A DNA stretch of 6,099 nucleotides from Hydrogenothermaceae bacterium (GTDB taxonomy: Bacteria > Aquificota > Aquificia > Aquificales > Hydrogenothermaceae): positions 1-6,099 of the forward strand of contig DTZN01000221.1 in NCBI GenBank assembly GCA_012961365.1, read 5' to 3'. The notes under the pieces were generated by a model. That model saw only the letters and a list, made by a program, of their open reading frames with translations. It made no database searches and had not been told where the DNA came from. Each line of letters begins with the position of its first letter. Position 1 is the first letter of the stretch. The translations under genes and the position numbers were made by a program. Positions 1 to 6,010 of the stretch are shown piece by piece.

Positions 1-64
1 CCCTTGTTTTCATTCATTGGAATTTATTATCTACTTTCTAACTATATACCAACTTATACAACAC

Positions 65-93
65 TTGAAAATTTTTTCATTTAATTACACAAT
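65..93 (+). promoter_or_regulatory. weak candidate promoter for gltX
   Basis: TTGAAA at 65-70 matches the -35 consensus at five of six positions. CACAAT lies at 88-93 after a 17-bp spacer and matches the -10 consensus at four of six. In DNA this AT-rich such matches arise easily by chance, so this is only a candidate. It would place the transcript start about 25-30 bases before the gltX start codon. Confidence 0.2.
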
Positions 94-116
94 TTTTAAA
101 CATTAATTGTTAAATT

Positions 117-121
117 GGAGG
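117..121 (+). promoter_or_regulatory. Shine-Dalgarno site that sets the gltX start
   Basis: GGAGG at 117-121 is followed by six bases and then TTG at 128. This choice gives a protein beginning M-V-R-V-R-F-A-P-S-P-T-G, the usual N-terminus of bacterial glutamyl-tRNA synthetases. The in-frame TTG at 107 would place this site inside the coding region and has no such site of its own. Confidence 0.8.
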
Positions 122-127
122 TTTATT

Positions 128-1567
128 TTGGTTAGAGTTAGATTTGCCCCAAGCCCAACAGGATATTTACATCTTGGAAATGCGAGAACAGCGCTTTTTA
201 ATTATATATACGCAAAACATACCAATGGAAAACTAATTTTAAGAGTAGAAGATACAGATAAAGAAAGGTCAAAAAAAGAATATGAAGAGATGTTAATAGA
301 TGATTTAAAATGGCTTGGTATCCAGTGGGACGAAGGACCAGATATTGGAGGAGAACATGCACCTTATAGACAATCACAAAGAGATAATATTTACAAAAAA
401 TATATAGAAAAACTAAAACAGTCAGGACATATATATAAATGTTTTTGCACACAAAAAGAGCTTGAAGAGGAAAGAAAAAAAGCATTAGCAGAAGGAAGAC
501 CTCCAAGATACTCAGGAAAATGTAGAAATTTGTCTGAAGAAGAGATAAAGCAACTTGAAAAAGAAGGAAAATCATACACTTGGAGATTTAAAGTTCCAGA
601 TGGAGAAACGATAGTCTTTGAAGACTTAATAAAAGGAGTAATTGAAATAAATGTTAATGAATTTGGAGATTTTGTTATAGTTCGTTCTGATGGTTCACCT
701 GTCTATAATTTTGTCGTTGTCGTTGATGATGCATTAATGGAAATTACCCATATAATAAGAGGAGAAGACCATCTATCTAATACACCAAAACAAATACTTA
801 TTTACAGAGCTTTAGGATTTAAAGAGCCAAAATTTGCACACCTTCCTATAATCCTTGGAGAAGATAAATCTAAACTATCAAAGAGACACGGTTCAGTATC
901 TGTTAGAGCATTTAGAGAAGATGGATATGTATCAGAAGCTATGTTTAATGGACTTGCACTTCTTGGTTGGCATCCTAAAAAAGATACAGAAGTAGTTAGT
1001 AAAGAAGAAATAATAAAAGAATTTGACATAAAAGATGTCCATAATGCTCCTGCAGTTTTTGATAGAGCAAAACTAAAATGGCTAAATGGTATCTATATAA
1101 GAGAAATCATAGATTTAGATGATTTAACAAATAGGGCAATTCCATTTTTTGAAAAGTTTGGATATAAAGCAAATTTTGAGTATTATAAAAAGGTTTTAAA
1201 TGCAATTAGGGATAGCTTAGAGACTTTAAATGATATAAAGGAAAGAGCATTTCCATTTTTTATAGACGATTTTGAATATGAAGATGATGCAAAAGAAATA
1301 TTAGAAAATGAGAATTCTATAAATGTGATAAAAAGCTTTTATGAAAAAGTCTCAAAACTAGAAAATATTTCACAGACAGATTTTAAAGCAATAACAAAGG
1401 AAATTCAAAAAGAGCTAAAAGTAAAAGGCAAAGCTTTATTTATGCCAATAAGGGTTGCTCTTACTGGGAAAACATCTGGGGTGGATATATCTTTACTTGT
1501 TGAAGTAATAGGTAAGGATAAGGTTTTAAAGCGTATAGAAAAAATATTAAAAACCTTTGGTGGTTAG
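128..1567 (+). CDS. gltX: glutamyl-tRNA synthetase (GluRS), class I
   Basis: Cytoplasmic enzyme that charges tRNA-Glu with glutamate using ATP. The 479-residue length is normal for a bacterial GluRS. Visible motifs are the N-terminal APSPTGYLHLGNAR with the HIGH-type signature H15-L-G-N18, RVEDTD near residue 40, the conserved RGEDH beginning at R211, and the KMSKS-type loop KLSKR at 249-253. The region from about residue 320 to the end fits the all-helical anticodon-binding part. In the insert, C105, C107 and C132 match three zinc ligands known from E. coli GluRS, with the same spacing, but the fourth position is N134 rather than His. The start is TTG at 128, chosen from the GGAGG site and family alignment; an in-frame TTG at 107 would add seven atypical residues. 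The phosphatase gene follows after 5 bp. Whether the enzyme also charges tRNA-Gln (non-discriminating) cannot be told from this window. Confidence 0.97.
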   Translation: MVRVRFAPSPTGYLHLGNARTALFNYIYAKHTNGKLILRVEDTDKERSKKEYEEMLIDDLKWLGIQWDEGPDIGGEHAPYRQSQRDNIYKKYIEKLKQSGHIYKCFCTQKELEEERKKALAEGRPPRYSGKCRNLSEEEIKQLEKEGKSYTWRFKVPDGETIVFEDLIKGVIEINVNEFGDFVIVRSDGSPVYNFVVVVDDALMEITHIIRGEDHLSNTPKQILIYRALGFKEPKFAHLPIILGEDKSKLSKRHGSVSVRAFREDGYVSEAMFNGLALLGWHPKKDTEVVSKEEIIKEFDIKDVHNAPAVFDRAKLKWLNGIYIREIIDLDDLTNRAIPFFEKFGYKANFEYYKKVLNAIRDSLETLNDIKERAFPFFIDDFEYEDDAKEILENENSINVIKSFYEKVSKLENISQTDFKAITKEIQKELKVKGKALFMPIRVALTGKTSGVDISLLVEVIGKDKVLKRIEKILKTFGG

Positions 1568-1572
1568 GAAAG

Positions 1573-2022
1573 ATGATAAGATGGATTACTAATTTTCTGG
1601 GAGGGAGCAAAGCTCCAGAAGCTGAGGAACTAAATATTTGGAAAAATGAGAATATCAATACTGTAATAAATCTACTGGAAGGAACGTATGGAGACTTTAT
1701 AGCAGAAAAAGAAAAAGATTGTGGTTTTGAGGTAATTAGAATCCCATTTAACATGTATGACCCTATTCCTGAAGAGGAATTTTTAGCTATTTACGAGTAT
1801 ATAGATAACTTAAAAAATGATGGTAAAAAGATAGTTGTTCATTGTAAATATGGAAAAGCTAGAAGTGGAACATTTTTAGCAGGATATTTAATATACGCAG
1901 GGATGGACTATGTTAATGCTTTAGATGAAGTAGTTAGAAAAGGCTTTTTACCTCAAACAGAGTATCAACTAAAATTTTTACAAAATCTAAATAGGAAGAT
2001 AAATGGATACAAAAAAGCTTAG
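1573..2022 (+). CDS. dual-specificity/tyrosine phosphatase-like protein (HC-x5-R)
   Basis: A 149-residue predicted cytoplasmic phosphatase of the cysteine-dependent PTP/DSP superfamily. The active-site loop is H90-C91-K-Y-G-K-A-R97-S-G, matching HC-x5-R-[ST]: C91 is the expected nucleophile and R97 the phosphate-binding arginine. D63, in the segment MYDPIPEEE, is the likely general acid. It sits 28 residues before the cysteine, a normal distance for compact DSPs. No signal peptide or membrane segment is seen. The small single-domain form resembles the short phosphatases of archaea and thermophiles. The ATG start lies 5 bp after the gltX stop, with the GG-rich end of gltX (GGTGG at 1559-1563) at usable Shine-Dalgarno distance, so translation is probably coupled to gltX. 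The 3' end overlaps the next gene by 20 bp. The substrate is unknown: a phosphoprotein, phosphoinositide or other phosphoester are all possible. Confidence 0.85.
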   Translation: MIRWITNFLGGSKAPEAEELNIWKNENINTVINLLEGTYGDFIAEKEKDCGFEVIRIPFNMYDPIPEEEFLAIYEYIDNLKNDGKKIVVHCKYGKARSGTFLAGYLIYAGMDYVNALDEVVRKGFLPQTEYQLKFLQNLNRKINGYKKA

Positions 2023-2401
2023 AAGAAGTAGAATTGAGTTTTATTTCAAGAAAACAAAAGAAAAAGTAGGAATTTCATTTTTTAAAGACATTTTAGAAAA
2101 GCCTGATATTACTATTGATGAAAAATGGTTTTTAAGGGGTTGTCTTCACATTACAGAAAAGCATTACACAGAAGCAATAAAAAGATTTCAATTATCAAAA
2201 TCTGACGATGCAAGACTATTAATTCTTGCATGTTGTTTAAAAGTTGCAGATAGGTTTTTATTTGATGAGTTTTATAAAGAAGATATAAAAAACTTTAAAT
2301 ATTTTGAAAAGTATAAAATTTCACCTTTTTGGATTACAGAAGAAGGAGAAAAATATCTAATTACTTTAGAATTTATAAACAAGATAAAAGAAGTTATTTA
2401 G
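2003..2401 (+). CDS. hypothetical protein with one TPR-like repeat
   Basis: I do not recognise this 132-residue protein as a named family. It is basic at the N-terminus (KKLRRSR at 4-10) and looks all-helical and soluble, with no signal peptide or membrane segment. Residues 42-65 fit one tetratricopeptide repeat: W42, G46, Y55, A58, F62 and S65 fall at consensus positions 4, 8, 17, 20, 24 and 27. A degenerate second repeat may follow around 69-90. This suggests a small protein-binding role, which is inference only. The ATG lies inside the end of the phosphatase gene (20-bp overlap), preceded by AGGAAG at 1993-1998, which supports it as a real co-translated gene. Codon use matches its neighbours. 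The 3' end overlaps the convergent nfeD by 8 bp. Confidence 0.75.
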   Translation: MDTKKLRRSRIEFYFKKTKEKVGISFFKDILEKPDITIDEKWFLRGCLHITEKHYTEAIKRFQLSKSDDARLLILACCLKVADRFLFDEFYKEDIKNFKYFEKYKISPFWITEEGEKYLITLEFINKIKEVI

Positions 2402-3653
2402 CCTTTTTAACTTTTAATTTTAGCCCTTCAACTTTTTCTATTATTACTTCTTCTTCTTTATTTATCAACTTATCACTGTAAGCATTCCATATTTCTCCAT
2501 CTATCATTACTTTTCCTTCAGGGTTTATATCTGTTAATGCCTTTGCTTTTCTATCTACAATACTTTCAATTCCAGTAATACTTTTTTTTCTTTGAGCCTT
2601 TAATCCAAAATAAGATACAGCAAGGAAAAACACTGCACTAAACAACACAACAGGGGCAATGATATAAATGGATATATCTCCATATGGAGAGTTCGGATTA
2701 AACAAAATTGCAGACCCCAAAGCAATAGATAATACACCTGCCAGAGTTAGCCCTCCAAATGTTGGAGTAATAAGTTCCAAAGCAAAAAATAAAACTCCAA
2801 GTCCAATTAAAATAACTCCAAGCCAGTTTACATCTATCATATTAAGAGAGTATAAAGCAAGAACAAAGGAAATAGCCCCAATAGTGCCGGGAATTATACT
2901 ACCAGGATTATAAAGTTCAAAGAAAATTCCATAAAACCCAATCATAAGCAAAAAATAAGCAATTGTTGGGTTTGTTAAAACAATGAGTATTTTTTCTATA
3001 AATGACTTTTCTAAGAATACAGCTTTTTCGTTAGTAATCTTAATTTTAAATGTCTGCCCTAGTTTTTTAATTTCTCTATTTTTCGCTTTTTTTATTACTT
3101 CACCTATATCATTGGCTATAAAATCTATTATTTTTAGCTTTAAAGCTTCTTTTGCAGAGTAATTTTTCGCTTCTGTAATCATCTTTTCTATCGCCTTTGT
3201 ATTTCTGCCCTTTTCCTTTGCAATAGCTCGAACTAAAGCAAGCATATCATTTACTACTTTTTTCTTCATAGTTTCATCTATATCTTTTCCTTGCATAGAA
3301 ACAGGTGAAGCAGAGCCTATATTTGTAAGTGGAGACATTACTGCTAAATCCGCTGAAACAGTTATAATAGCTCCTGCAGATGTCGCCTGTGCTCCTTGTG
3401 GATAAACAAAAACTATAAATGGTATGGGGGTGTTATTAATAACTTTAATTACTTCCCTCATTGATTTAGCAAGCCCACCGGGGGTATCTAAAGTTAAAAT
3501 AATTGCATCAAAATTTTTTGTTTCTGCTTTTTCCACAAGTCTTTTTACATAATCAACCATCACAGGAGAAACAGGTTCTTGCCAACTACCGATTAAAACA
3601 GAAGCTTTCACAACAGTTTGTAGAATAAGTAAAAAAAGAATAAACCATTTCAT
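2394..3653 (-). CDS. nfeD: NfeD-family membrane-bound serine protease, full-length (ClpP-like plus NfeD OB-fold)
   Basis: A 419-residue long-form NfeD protein. Order of parts: a signal peptide or N-terminal membrane anchor at 1-17 (MKWFILFLLILQ then VVKA); a ClpP-like protease domain at about 18-190; five likely membrane segments near 224-246, 253-270, 275-295, 301-318 and 329-351; and a C-terminal soluble OB-fold NfeD domain at about 360-419 with the typical NPEGKVMIDGEIWNAYS block. The proposed Ser/Lys dyad is S92 (in ATSAG) and K132 (in KKKVVN), by comparison with the archaeal protease PH1510, where Ser97 and Lys138 act. The protease domain should lie outside the cytoplasmic membrane. In related systems it cleaves the C-terminal region of an SPFH/stomatin partner; no such gene is visible here. 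The start is ATG at 3653, 10 nt after the yggS stop, because it gives a clean signal peptide. An in-frame TTG at 3683 would overlap yggS and bury the signal. Confidence 0.92.
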   Translation of the reverse strand: MKWFILFLLILQTVVKASVLIGSWQEPVSPVMVDYVKRLVEKAETKNFDAIILTLDTPGGLAKSMREVIKVINNTPIPFIVFVYPQGAQATSAGAIITVSADLAVMSPLTNIGSASPVSMQGKDIDETMKKKVVNDMLALVRAIAKEKGRNTKAIEKMITEAKNYSAKEALKLKIIDFIANDIGEVIKKAKNREIKKLGQTFKIKITNEKAVFLEKSFIEKILIVLTNPTIAYFLLMIGFYGIFFELYNPGSIIPGTIGAISFVLALYSLNMIDVNWLGVILIGLGVLFFALELITPTFGGLTLAGVLSIALGSAILFNPNSPYGDISIYIIAPVVLFSAVFFLAVSYFGLKAQRKKSITGIESIVDRKAKALTDINPEGKVMIDGEIWNAYSDKLINKEEEVIIEKVEGLKLKVKKAK

Positions 3654-3663
3654 AGCTAAACCA

Positions 3664-4356
3664 TTAGTAATTTCTTTCTCCAAAAAGTAGTGTTCCTATT
3701 CTAACTATAGTTGCTCCTTCTTCAATTGCAATATTAAAGTCATTAGACATTCCCATAGAAAGATGTGGCAAGTTTACCCTGAACTCACTTTCAAGCTTTT
3801 GTTTTAGTTCTCTAAGTTTTGCAAAATATGGTCTTGAATTTTCTTTATTTTCTGAGTATGGAGGAATACACATAAGACCTAAAATTTTTAAATTTTCACT
3901 GTTTAGTGCATATTCAAATAATTCTTTTAAGTTATCAGGATGAACACCGTATTTGGTATCTTCTTCACCAATATTTACTTCTATTAAAACATTTTGAACT
4001 TTGTTTATCTTTTTTGCCCTTTTGTTAAGCTCATCTGCCAATGGTTTTCTATCTAACGAATGTATAAGCTCAAAATACTTAACTGCATATTTAGCTTTGT
4101 TTGTTTGAAGTCCTCCTATCAGATGCCAATGGATATCTGAATATTCCTTTAGTTTTTCTATTTTTTCTATGGCTTCTTGAACTCTATTTTCTCCAAAGTA
4201 TCTTAATCCTGCTTCATAAGCCTTTATTAATTTTTCTACTGGCTGTGTTTTAGAAGCACCTAAAATGATTATCTCTTCTAATTTTCTTCCAGATTTTTCT
4301 GCAGATTTTGAAGCTATTTCTAGGATTTTTTCGAAATTATCTTTTATGTTTACCAT
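3664..4356 (-). CDS. yggS: YggS/PLPBP family pyridoxal-phosphate homeostasis protein
   Basis: A 230-residue, single-domain PLP-binding TIM-barrel protein, normal length for the family. These proteins bind PLP without known catalysis and help balance vitamin B6 and amino-acid pools. Family marks are the PLP lysine K36 in GASKTQP, FGENRVQE around 54-61, HWHLIGGLQTNK at 76-87, NIGEEDTKYG at 128-137, and the C-terminal phosphate-binding stretch SMGMSNDF (200-207) with VRIGTLLFGER (218 onward). It is the first gene of a two-gene - strand unit, with nfeD 10 nt downstream. I chose ATG at 4356, which gives M-V-N-I-K-D-N. GTG at 4365 would add three residues and cannot be excluded, since neither start has a strong Shine-Dalgarno site. 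The promoter must lie in the short divergent gap shared with gcvH. Confidence 0.95.
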   Translation of the reverse strand: MVNIKDNFEKILEIASKSAEKSGRKLEEIIILGASKTQPVEKLIKAYEAGLRYFGENRVQEAIEKIEKLKEYSDIHWHLIGGLQTNKAKYAVKYFELIHSLDRKPLADELNKRAKKINKVQNVLIEVNIGEEDTKYGVHPDNLKELFEYALNSENLKILGLMCIPPYSENKENSRPYFAKLRELKQKLESEFRVNLPHLSMGMSNDFNIAIEEGATIVRIGTLLFGERNY

Positions 4357-4371
4357 TTTTTCCACTTTGAC

Positions 4372-4400
4372 TTTTCAAAATTAATTCCTAATATTATAAT
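4372..4400 (+). promoter_or_regulatory. likely sigma70-type promoter of the gcvH operon
   Basis: A perfect -10 hexamer TATAAT at 4395-4400 lies 17 bp after TTTTCA at 4372-4377, a four-of-six match to the -35 consensus. A better-looking TTGACT at 4367-4372 is also present but is 22 bp from this -10; it could pair at 19 bp with TATTAT at 4392-4397. Either choice starts transcription shortly before the GGAGG site, giving a very short leader with no room for a glycine riboswitch. The same ATTATAAT core also reads TATAAT on the - strand (4398-4393), so it may serve yggS as well, although I see no good - strand -35 box. Confidence 0.5.
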
Positions 4401-4415
4401 CAATTAAAAACAAAT

Positions 4416-4420
4416 GGAGG
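4416..4420 (+). promoter_or_regulatory. Shine-Dalgarno site of gcvH
   Basis: GGAGG is followed by seven bases and then the ATG at 4428. This is a strong site and fixes the gcvH start. Confidence 0.8.
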
Positions 4421-4427
4421 ATAATTT

Positions 4428-4841
4428 ATGGCTATTGAGGACTTTAAGGTAATTGACGATTTTTATTACACTAAAGACCATCTATGGATAAAAGTAGATG
4501 CAAATACTGCAGTTGTTGGAATAACAGATTACGGACAACATCAAGTGGGAGACATTGTTTATGTAGAGCTTCCAAATAAAAGTGAAACTGTAGAAGCAGG
4601 AGAAAAAGTAGCATCTGTTGAGTCTGTTAAGGCTGCAGTTGATATAATATCTCCTTTAACTGGAGAAATTATAGAAGTAAATGAAGAATTAAAAGATGAA
4701 CCAAATTTAATAAATACAGACCCTTACGGAGATGGTTGGGTTTATGAAATGAAACTTTCTGACCCTACAGAAATTGAAGATTTAATGACTGCAGAAGATT
4801 ACAAAGCGTATTTAACAGAATTAGAAGAGGAAGAGTTTTAA
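4428..4841 (+). CDS. gcvH: glycine cleavage system H protein (lipoyl carrier)
   Basis: Small soluble carrier whose lipoyl arm moves the aminomethyl group between the P, T and L proteins of the glycine cleavage system (or the reverse, glycine-forming direction). At 137 residues it is slightly longer than the usual 125-130, mostly because of an acidic C-terminal tail ending LEEEEF. The lipoylation lysine is K68 in the conserved ESVKAAVDI. The upstream GITDYGQHQVGDIVYVELP (31-49) and downstream SPLTGEIIEVNEEL are typical, as is LMTAEDY near the end. It has the best promoter and Shine-Dalgarno site in the window and opens a tight + strand operon. No gcvT, gcvP or lipoate ligase is seen here. Aquificota often carry several GcvH-like proteins, and some bacterial homologues serve Hdr-like sulfur oxidation. 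The absence of hdr-type genes and the adjacent GcvR-like gene favour the glycine role. Confidence 0.93.
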   Translation: MAIEDFKVIDDFYYTKDHLWIKVDANTAVVGITDYGQHQVGDIVYVELPNKSETVEAGEKVASVESVKAAVDIISPLTGEIIEVNEELKDEPNLINTDPYGDGWVYEMKLSDPTEIEDLMTAEDYKAYLTELEEEEF

Positions 4842-4842
4842 G

Positions 4843-5370
4843 ATGGGAAAGTATTTTTTGATTAGTGCTTTTGGAGAAGATAAACCGGGAATTGTTGCAT
4901 CTGTAAGTAAAATTTTATACGAAAATGGATTTAACTTAGAAGACTCCACTATGTCTCGTTTAGGTGGAGAATTTACTATAATGCTTGTTGTTTATACAGA
5001 TAAAGATATATCAAAAGAAGACATAGAAAAACTTTTTGAGCCAGTTATTAGCCAACTTGGGTTAAATATTTACGTAAAGGAAATTAAATATATTCCTAAA
5101 AAACAATCCAAAGACAAAGTTTATAGAATAGTAGTATATGGAGCAGATAAACCGGGAATAGTTTACAATGTTGCAAATATTCTTGCAGAAAAAAGAATAA
5201 ATATTATAGATATGACCACTGAAAAATCAGGGGATTTATATATATTAATTACAGAAGTTGAAATCCCTGAAAATATTTCATTTGAAAAATTAAAAGAAGA
5301 AATAAACACTTTAAAAGAAAATATGAGCATAGATGCTTCTTGTGAAGAAATAGAGGTGATAGAGTTATAA
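4843..5370 (+). CDS. tandem ACT-domain protein, GcvR-like
   Basis: A 175-residue cytoplasmic protein made almost entirely of two ACT domains, at about 3-80 and 93-170. Each opens with the same ligand-binding turn: GEDKPGIVASV at 11-21 and GADKPGIVYNV at 100-110. The aspartate and glycine of DKPGI are the positions at which ACT domains usually meet an amino acid. Architecture and length match GcvR, which in E. coli senses glycine and represses the gcv operon by binding the activator GcvA. No GcvA-like regulator is in the window. The start ATG lies one base after the gcvH stop (TAA-G-ATG), so the two are almost certainly co-translated, and a glycine-linked regulatory role is a reasonable inference. 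Other two-ACT proteins of this shape exist without proven partners, so I leave the symbol blank. Confidence 0.85.
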   Translation: MGKYFLISAFGEDKPGIVASVSKILYENGFNLEDSTMSRLGGEFTIMLVVYTDKDISKEDIEKLFEPVISQLGLNIYVKEIKYIPKKQSKDKVYRIVVYGADKPGIVYNVANILAEKRINIIDMTTEKSGDLYILITEVEIPENISFEKLKEEINTLKENMSIDASCEEIEVIEL

Positions 5371-5371
5371 G

Positions 5372-5881
5372 ATGAAAAAATTAGAAATACTTACTTATCC
5401 AGATAGTAGATTAAAACAAATATCAAAACCTGTAGAAGATTTTGGTAAAGATTTTAAAGAATTTGTAGATAATTTAGTTTATACAATGTATAACTCCCCT
5501 GCAGGGGTTGGTATCGCTGCTCCACAAGTTAATAACCATATTAGAACCATCATTATTGATTGTTCTAACTATAAGCATAAAAAAAATAAGAAAAACCATG
5601 GGCTTTTAATATTGTCTAATCCTAGAATTATTGCTCATGATGGAGAAATTATTATTAGAGAAGGATGTTTAAGTGTTCCTGATTATACTGGTAATGTAAA
5701 GAGACGTTATTGGATAAAAGTAGAAGCCCAAGATATAAATGGAAATACAATTGAATTTGATACAGAAGGGTTCGAAGCTGTTGTTATACAACATGAGTTA
5801 GACCATTTAAACGGTAAATTGTTTATCGATAGGGTAGCATCTCCAAAAGATATTTTTAAAAGAAAAGTTTACAAAAAATAA
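5372..5881 (+). CDS. def: peptide deformylase
   Basis: Metalloenzyme that removes the N-formyl group from new proteins in the cytoplasm. The 169-residue length is normal. All three family motifs are complete: motif 1 G45-V-G-I-A-A-P-Q52, motif 2 E97-G-C-L-S-V-P103 with metal ligand C99, and motif 3 H141-E-L-D-H145 with metal ligands H141 and H145 and catalytic E142. The fold-linking segment at 67-75 is unusually lysine- and asparagine-rich (YKHKKNKKN). The ATG is one base after the stop of the ACT-domain gene, the same TAA-G-ATG junction as between gcvH and that gene. In many bacteria fmt follows def; here the next gene does not begin like Fmt. Confidence 0.97.
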   Translation: MKKLEILTYPDSRLKQISKPVEDFGKDFKEFVDNLVYTMYNSPAGVGIAAPQVNNHIRTIIIDCSNYKHKKNKKNHGLLILSNPRIIAHDGEIIIREGCLSVPDYTGNVKRRYWIKVEAQDINGNTIEFDTEGFEAVVIQHELDHLNGKLFIDRVASPKDIFKRKVYKK

Positions 5882-5887
5882 AGGAGG
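5882..5887 (+). promoter_or_regulatory. strong Shine-Dalgarno site for the gene at 5896
   Basis: AGGAGG, beginning at the last base of the def stop codon plus one, is followed by eight bases and then ATG at 5896. It is the longest anti-16S match in the window and shows that translation of a real fourth operon gene begins here. Confidence 0.8.
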
Positions 5888-5895
5888 TTATATAT

Positions 5896-6009
5896 ATGAA
5901 AACAATCAAAGAATGGGATATAAAATTTGAACTTGTAAAAACAAAAAAAGGTGCTTTACTTCACAAAATTACAATAGATGAAAACCACTTTTTTTTAGAA
6001 CAAAACCCA
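5896..6009 (+). CDS. N-terminal fragment of an unrecognised protein, cut by the junction
   Basis: About 38 native residues are visible, beginning [11 protein letters not shown] and ending near HFFLEQNP. Composition (many Lys and Ile, AT-rich codons) matches the other genes of the window, and the strong upstream Shine-Dalgarno site and 14-bp distance from def make it a real operon member. The frame runs on to a stop at 6031-6033, but residues after about P38 are encoded by DNA of foreign composition, so that stop is not the natural end. I do not recognise the family. The alternating charged and hydrophobic pattern suggests a beta-rich soluble start, with no signal peptide. Confidence 0.6.
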
Positions 6010-6010
6010 C
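6000..6010. other. probable chimeric junction
   Basis: GC content is 29 of 120 bases at 5881-6000 and 48 of 99 bases at 6001-6099. CpG is absent in the first stretch and occurs eight times in the second. The + strand gene loses its native character at about 6009, and the - strand dikinase reading begins to make sense from about 6005. The two readings overlap across the short run AAAACCC (6002-6008), the sort of short shared sequence at which assemblies or amplified fragments join wrongly. Confidence 0.7.

Larger units (their letters stand above)
1..127. other. AT-rich leader region upstream of gltX
   Basis: This stretch is strongly AT-rich and holds no open frame I would call a gene. I see no tRNA-like cloverleaf and no convincing hairpin terminator. 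Its 3' end carries the gltX ribosome-binding site, and a weak promoter candidate lies at 65-93. It is probably the intergenic region between gltX and an unseen upstream gene. Confidence 0.6.

Noticed and set aside
107..127. Upstream in-frame TTG as the gltX start
   Set aside because: It adds seven residues not seen in GluRS N-termini and places the good GGAGG site inside the gene.
198..1029. Antisense open frames across gltX
   Set aside because: They are rich in Leu, Phe and Ser with no family resemblance or ribosome-binding sites, and are the expected shadows of an AT-rich gene. Similar shadows over 1461-1754 and 2668-2913 were rejected for the same reason.
2389..2415. Hairpin as a bidirectional terminator between the convergent genes
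   Set aside because: The stem is eight pairs, nearly all A-T with one G-T, has an 11-base loop and no clear T-run after it. It would be unstable, especially in a thermophile.
3654..3683. TTG at 3683 as the nfeD start, overlapping yggS
   Set aside because: ATG at 3653 gives a standard signal peptide beginning MKWFILF; the longer form would put a charged extension in front of it.
4357..4365. GTG at 4365 as the yggS start
   Set aside because: ATG at 4356 is a better codon and gives a family-like N-terminus. The difference is only three residues and is not fully excluded.
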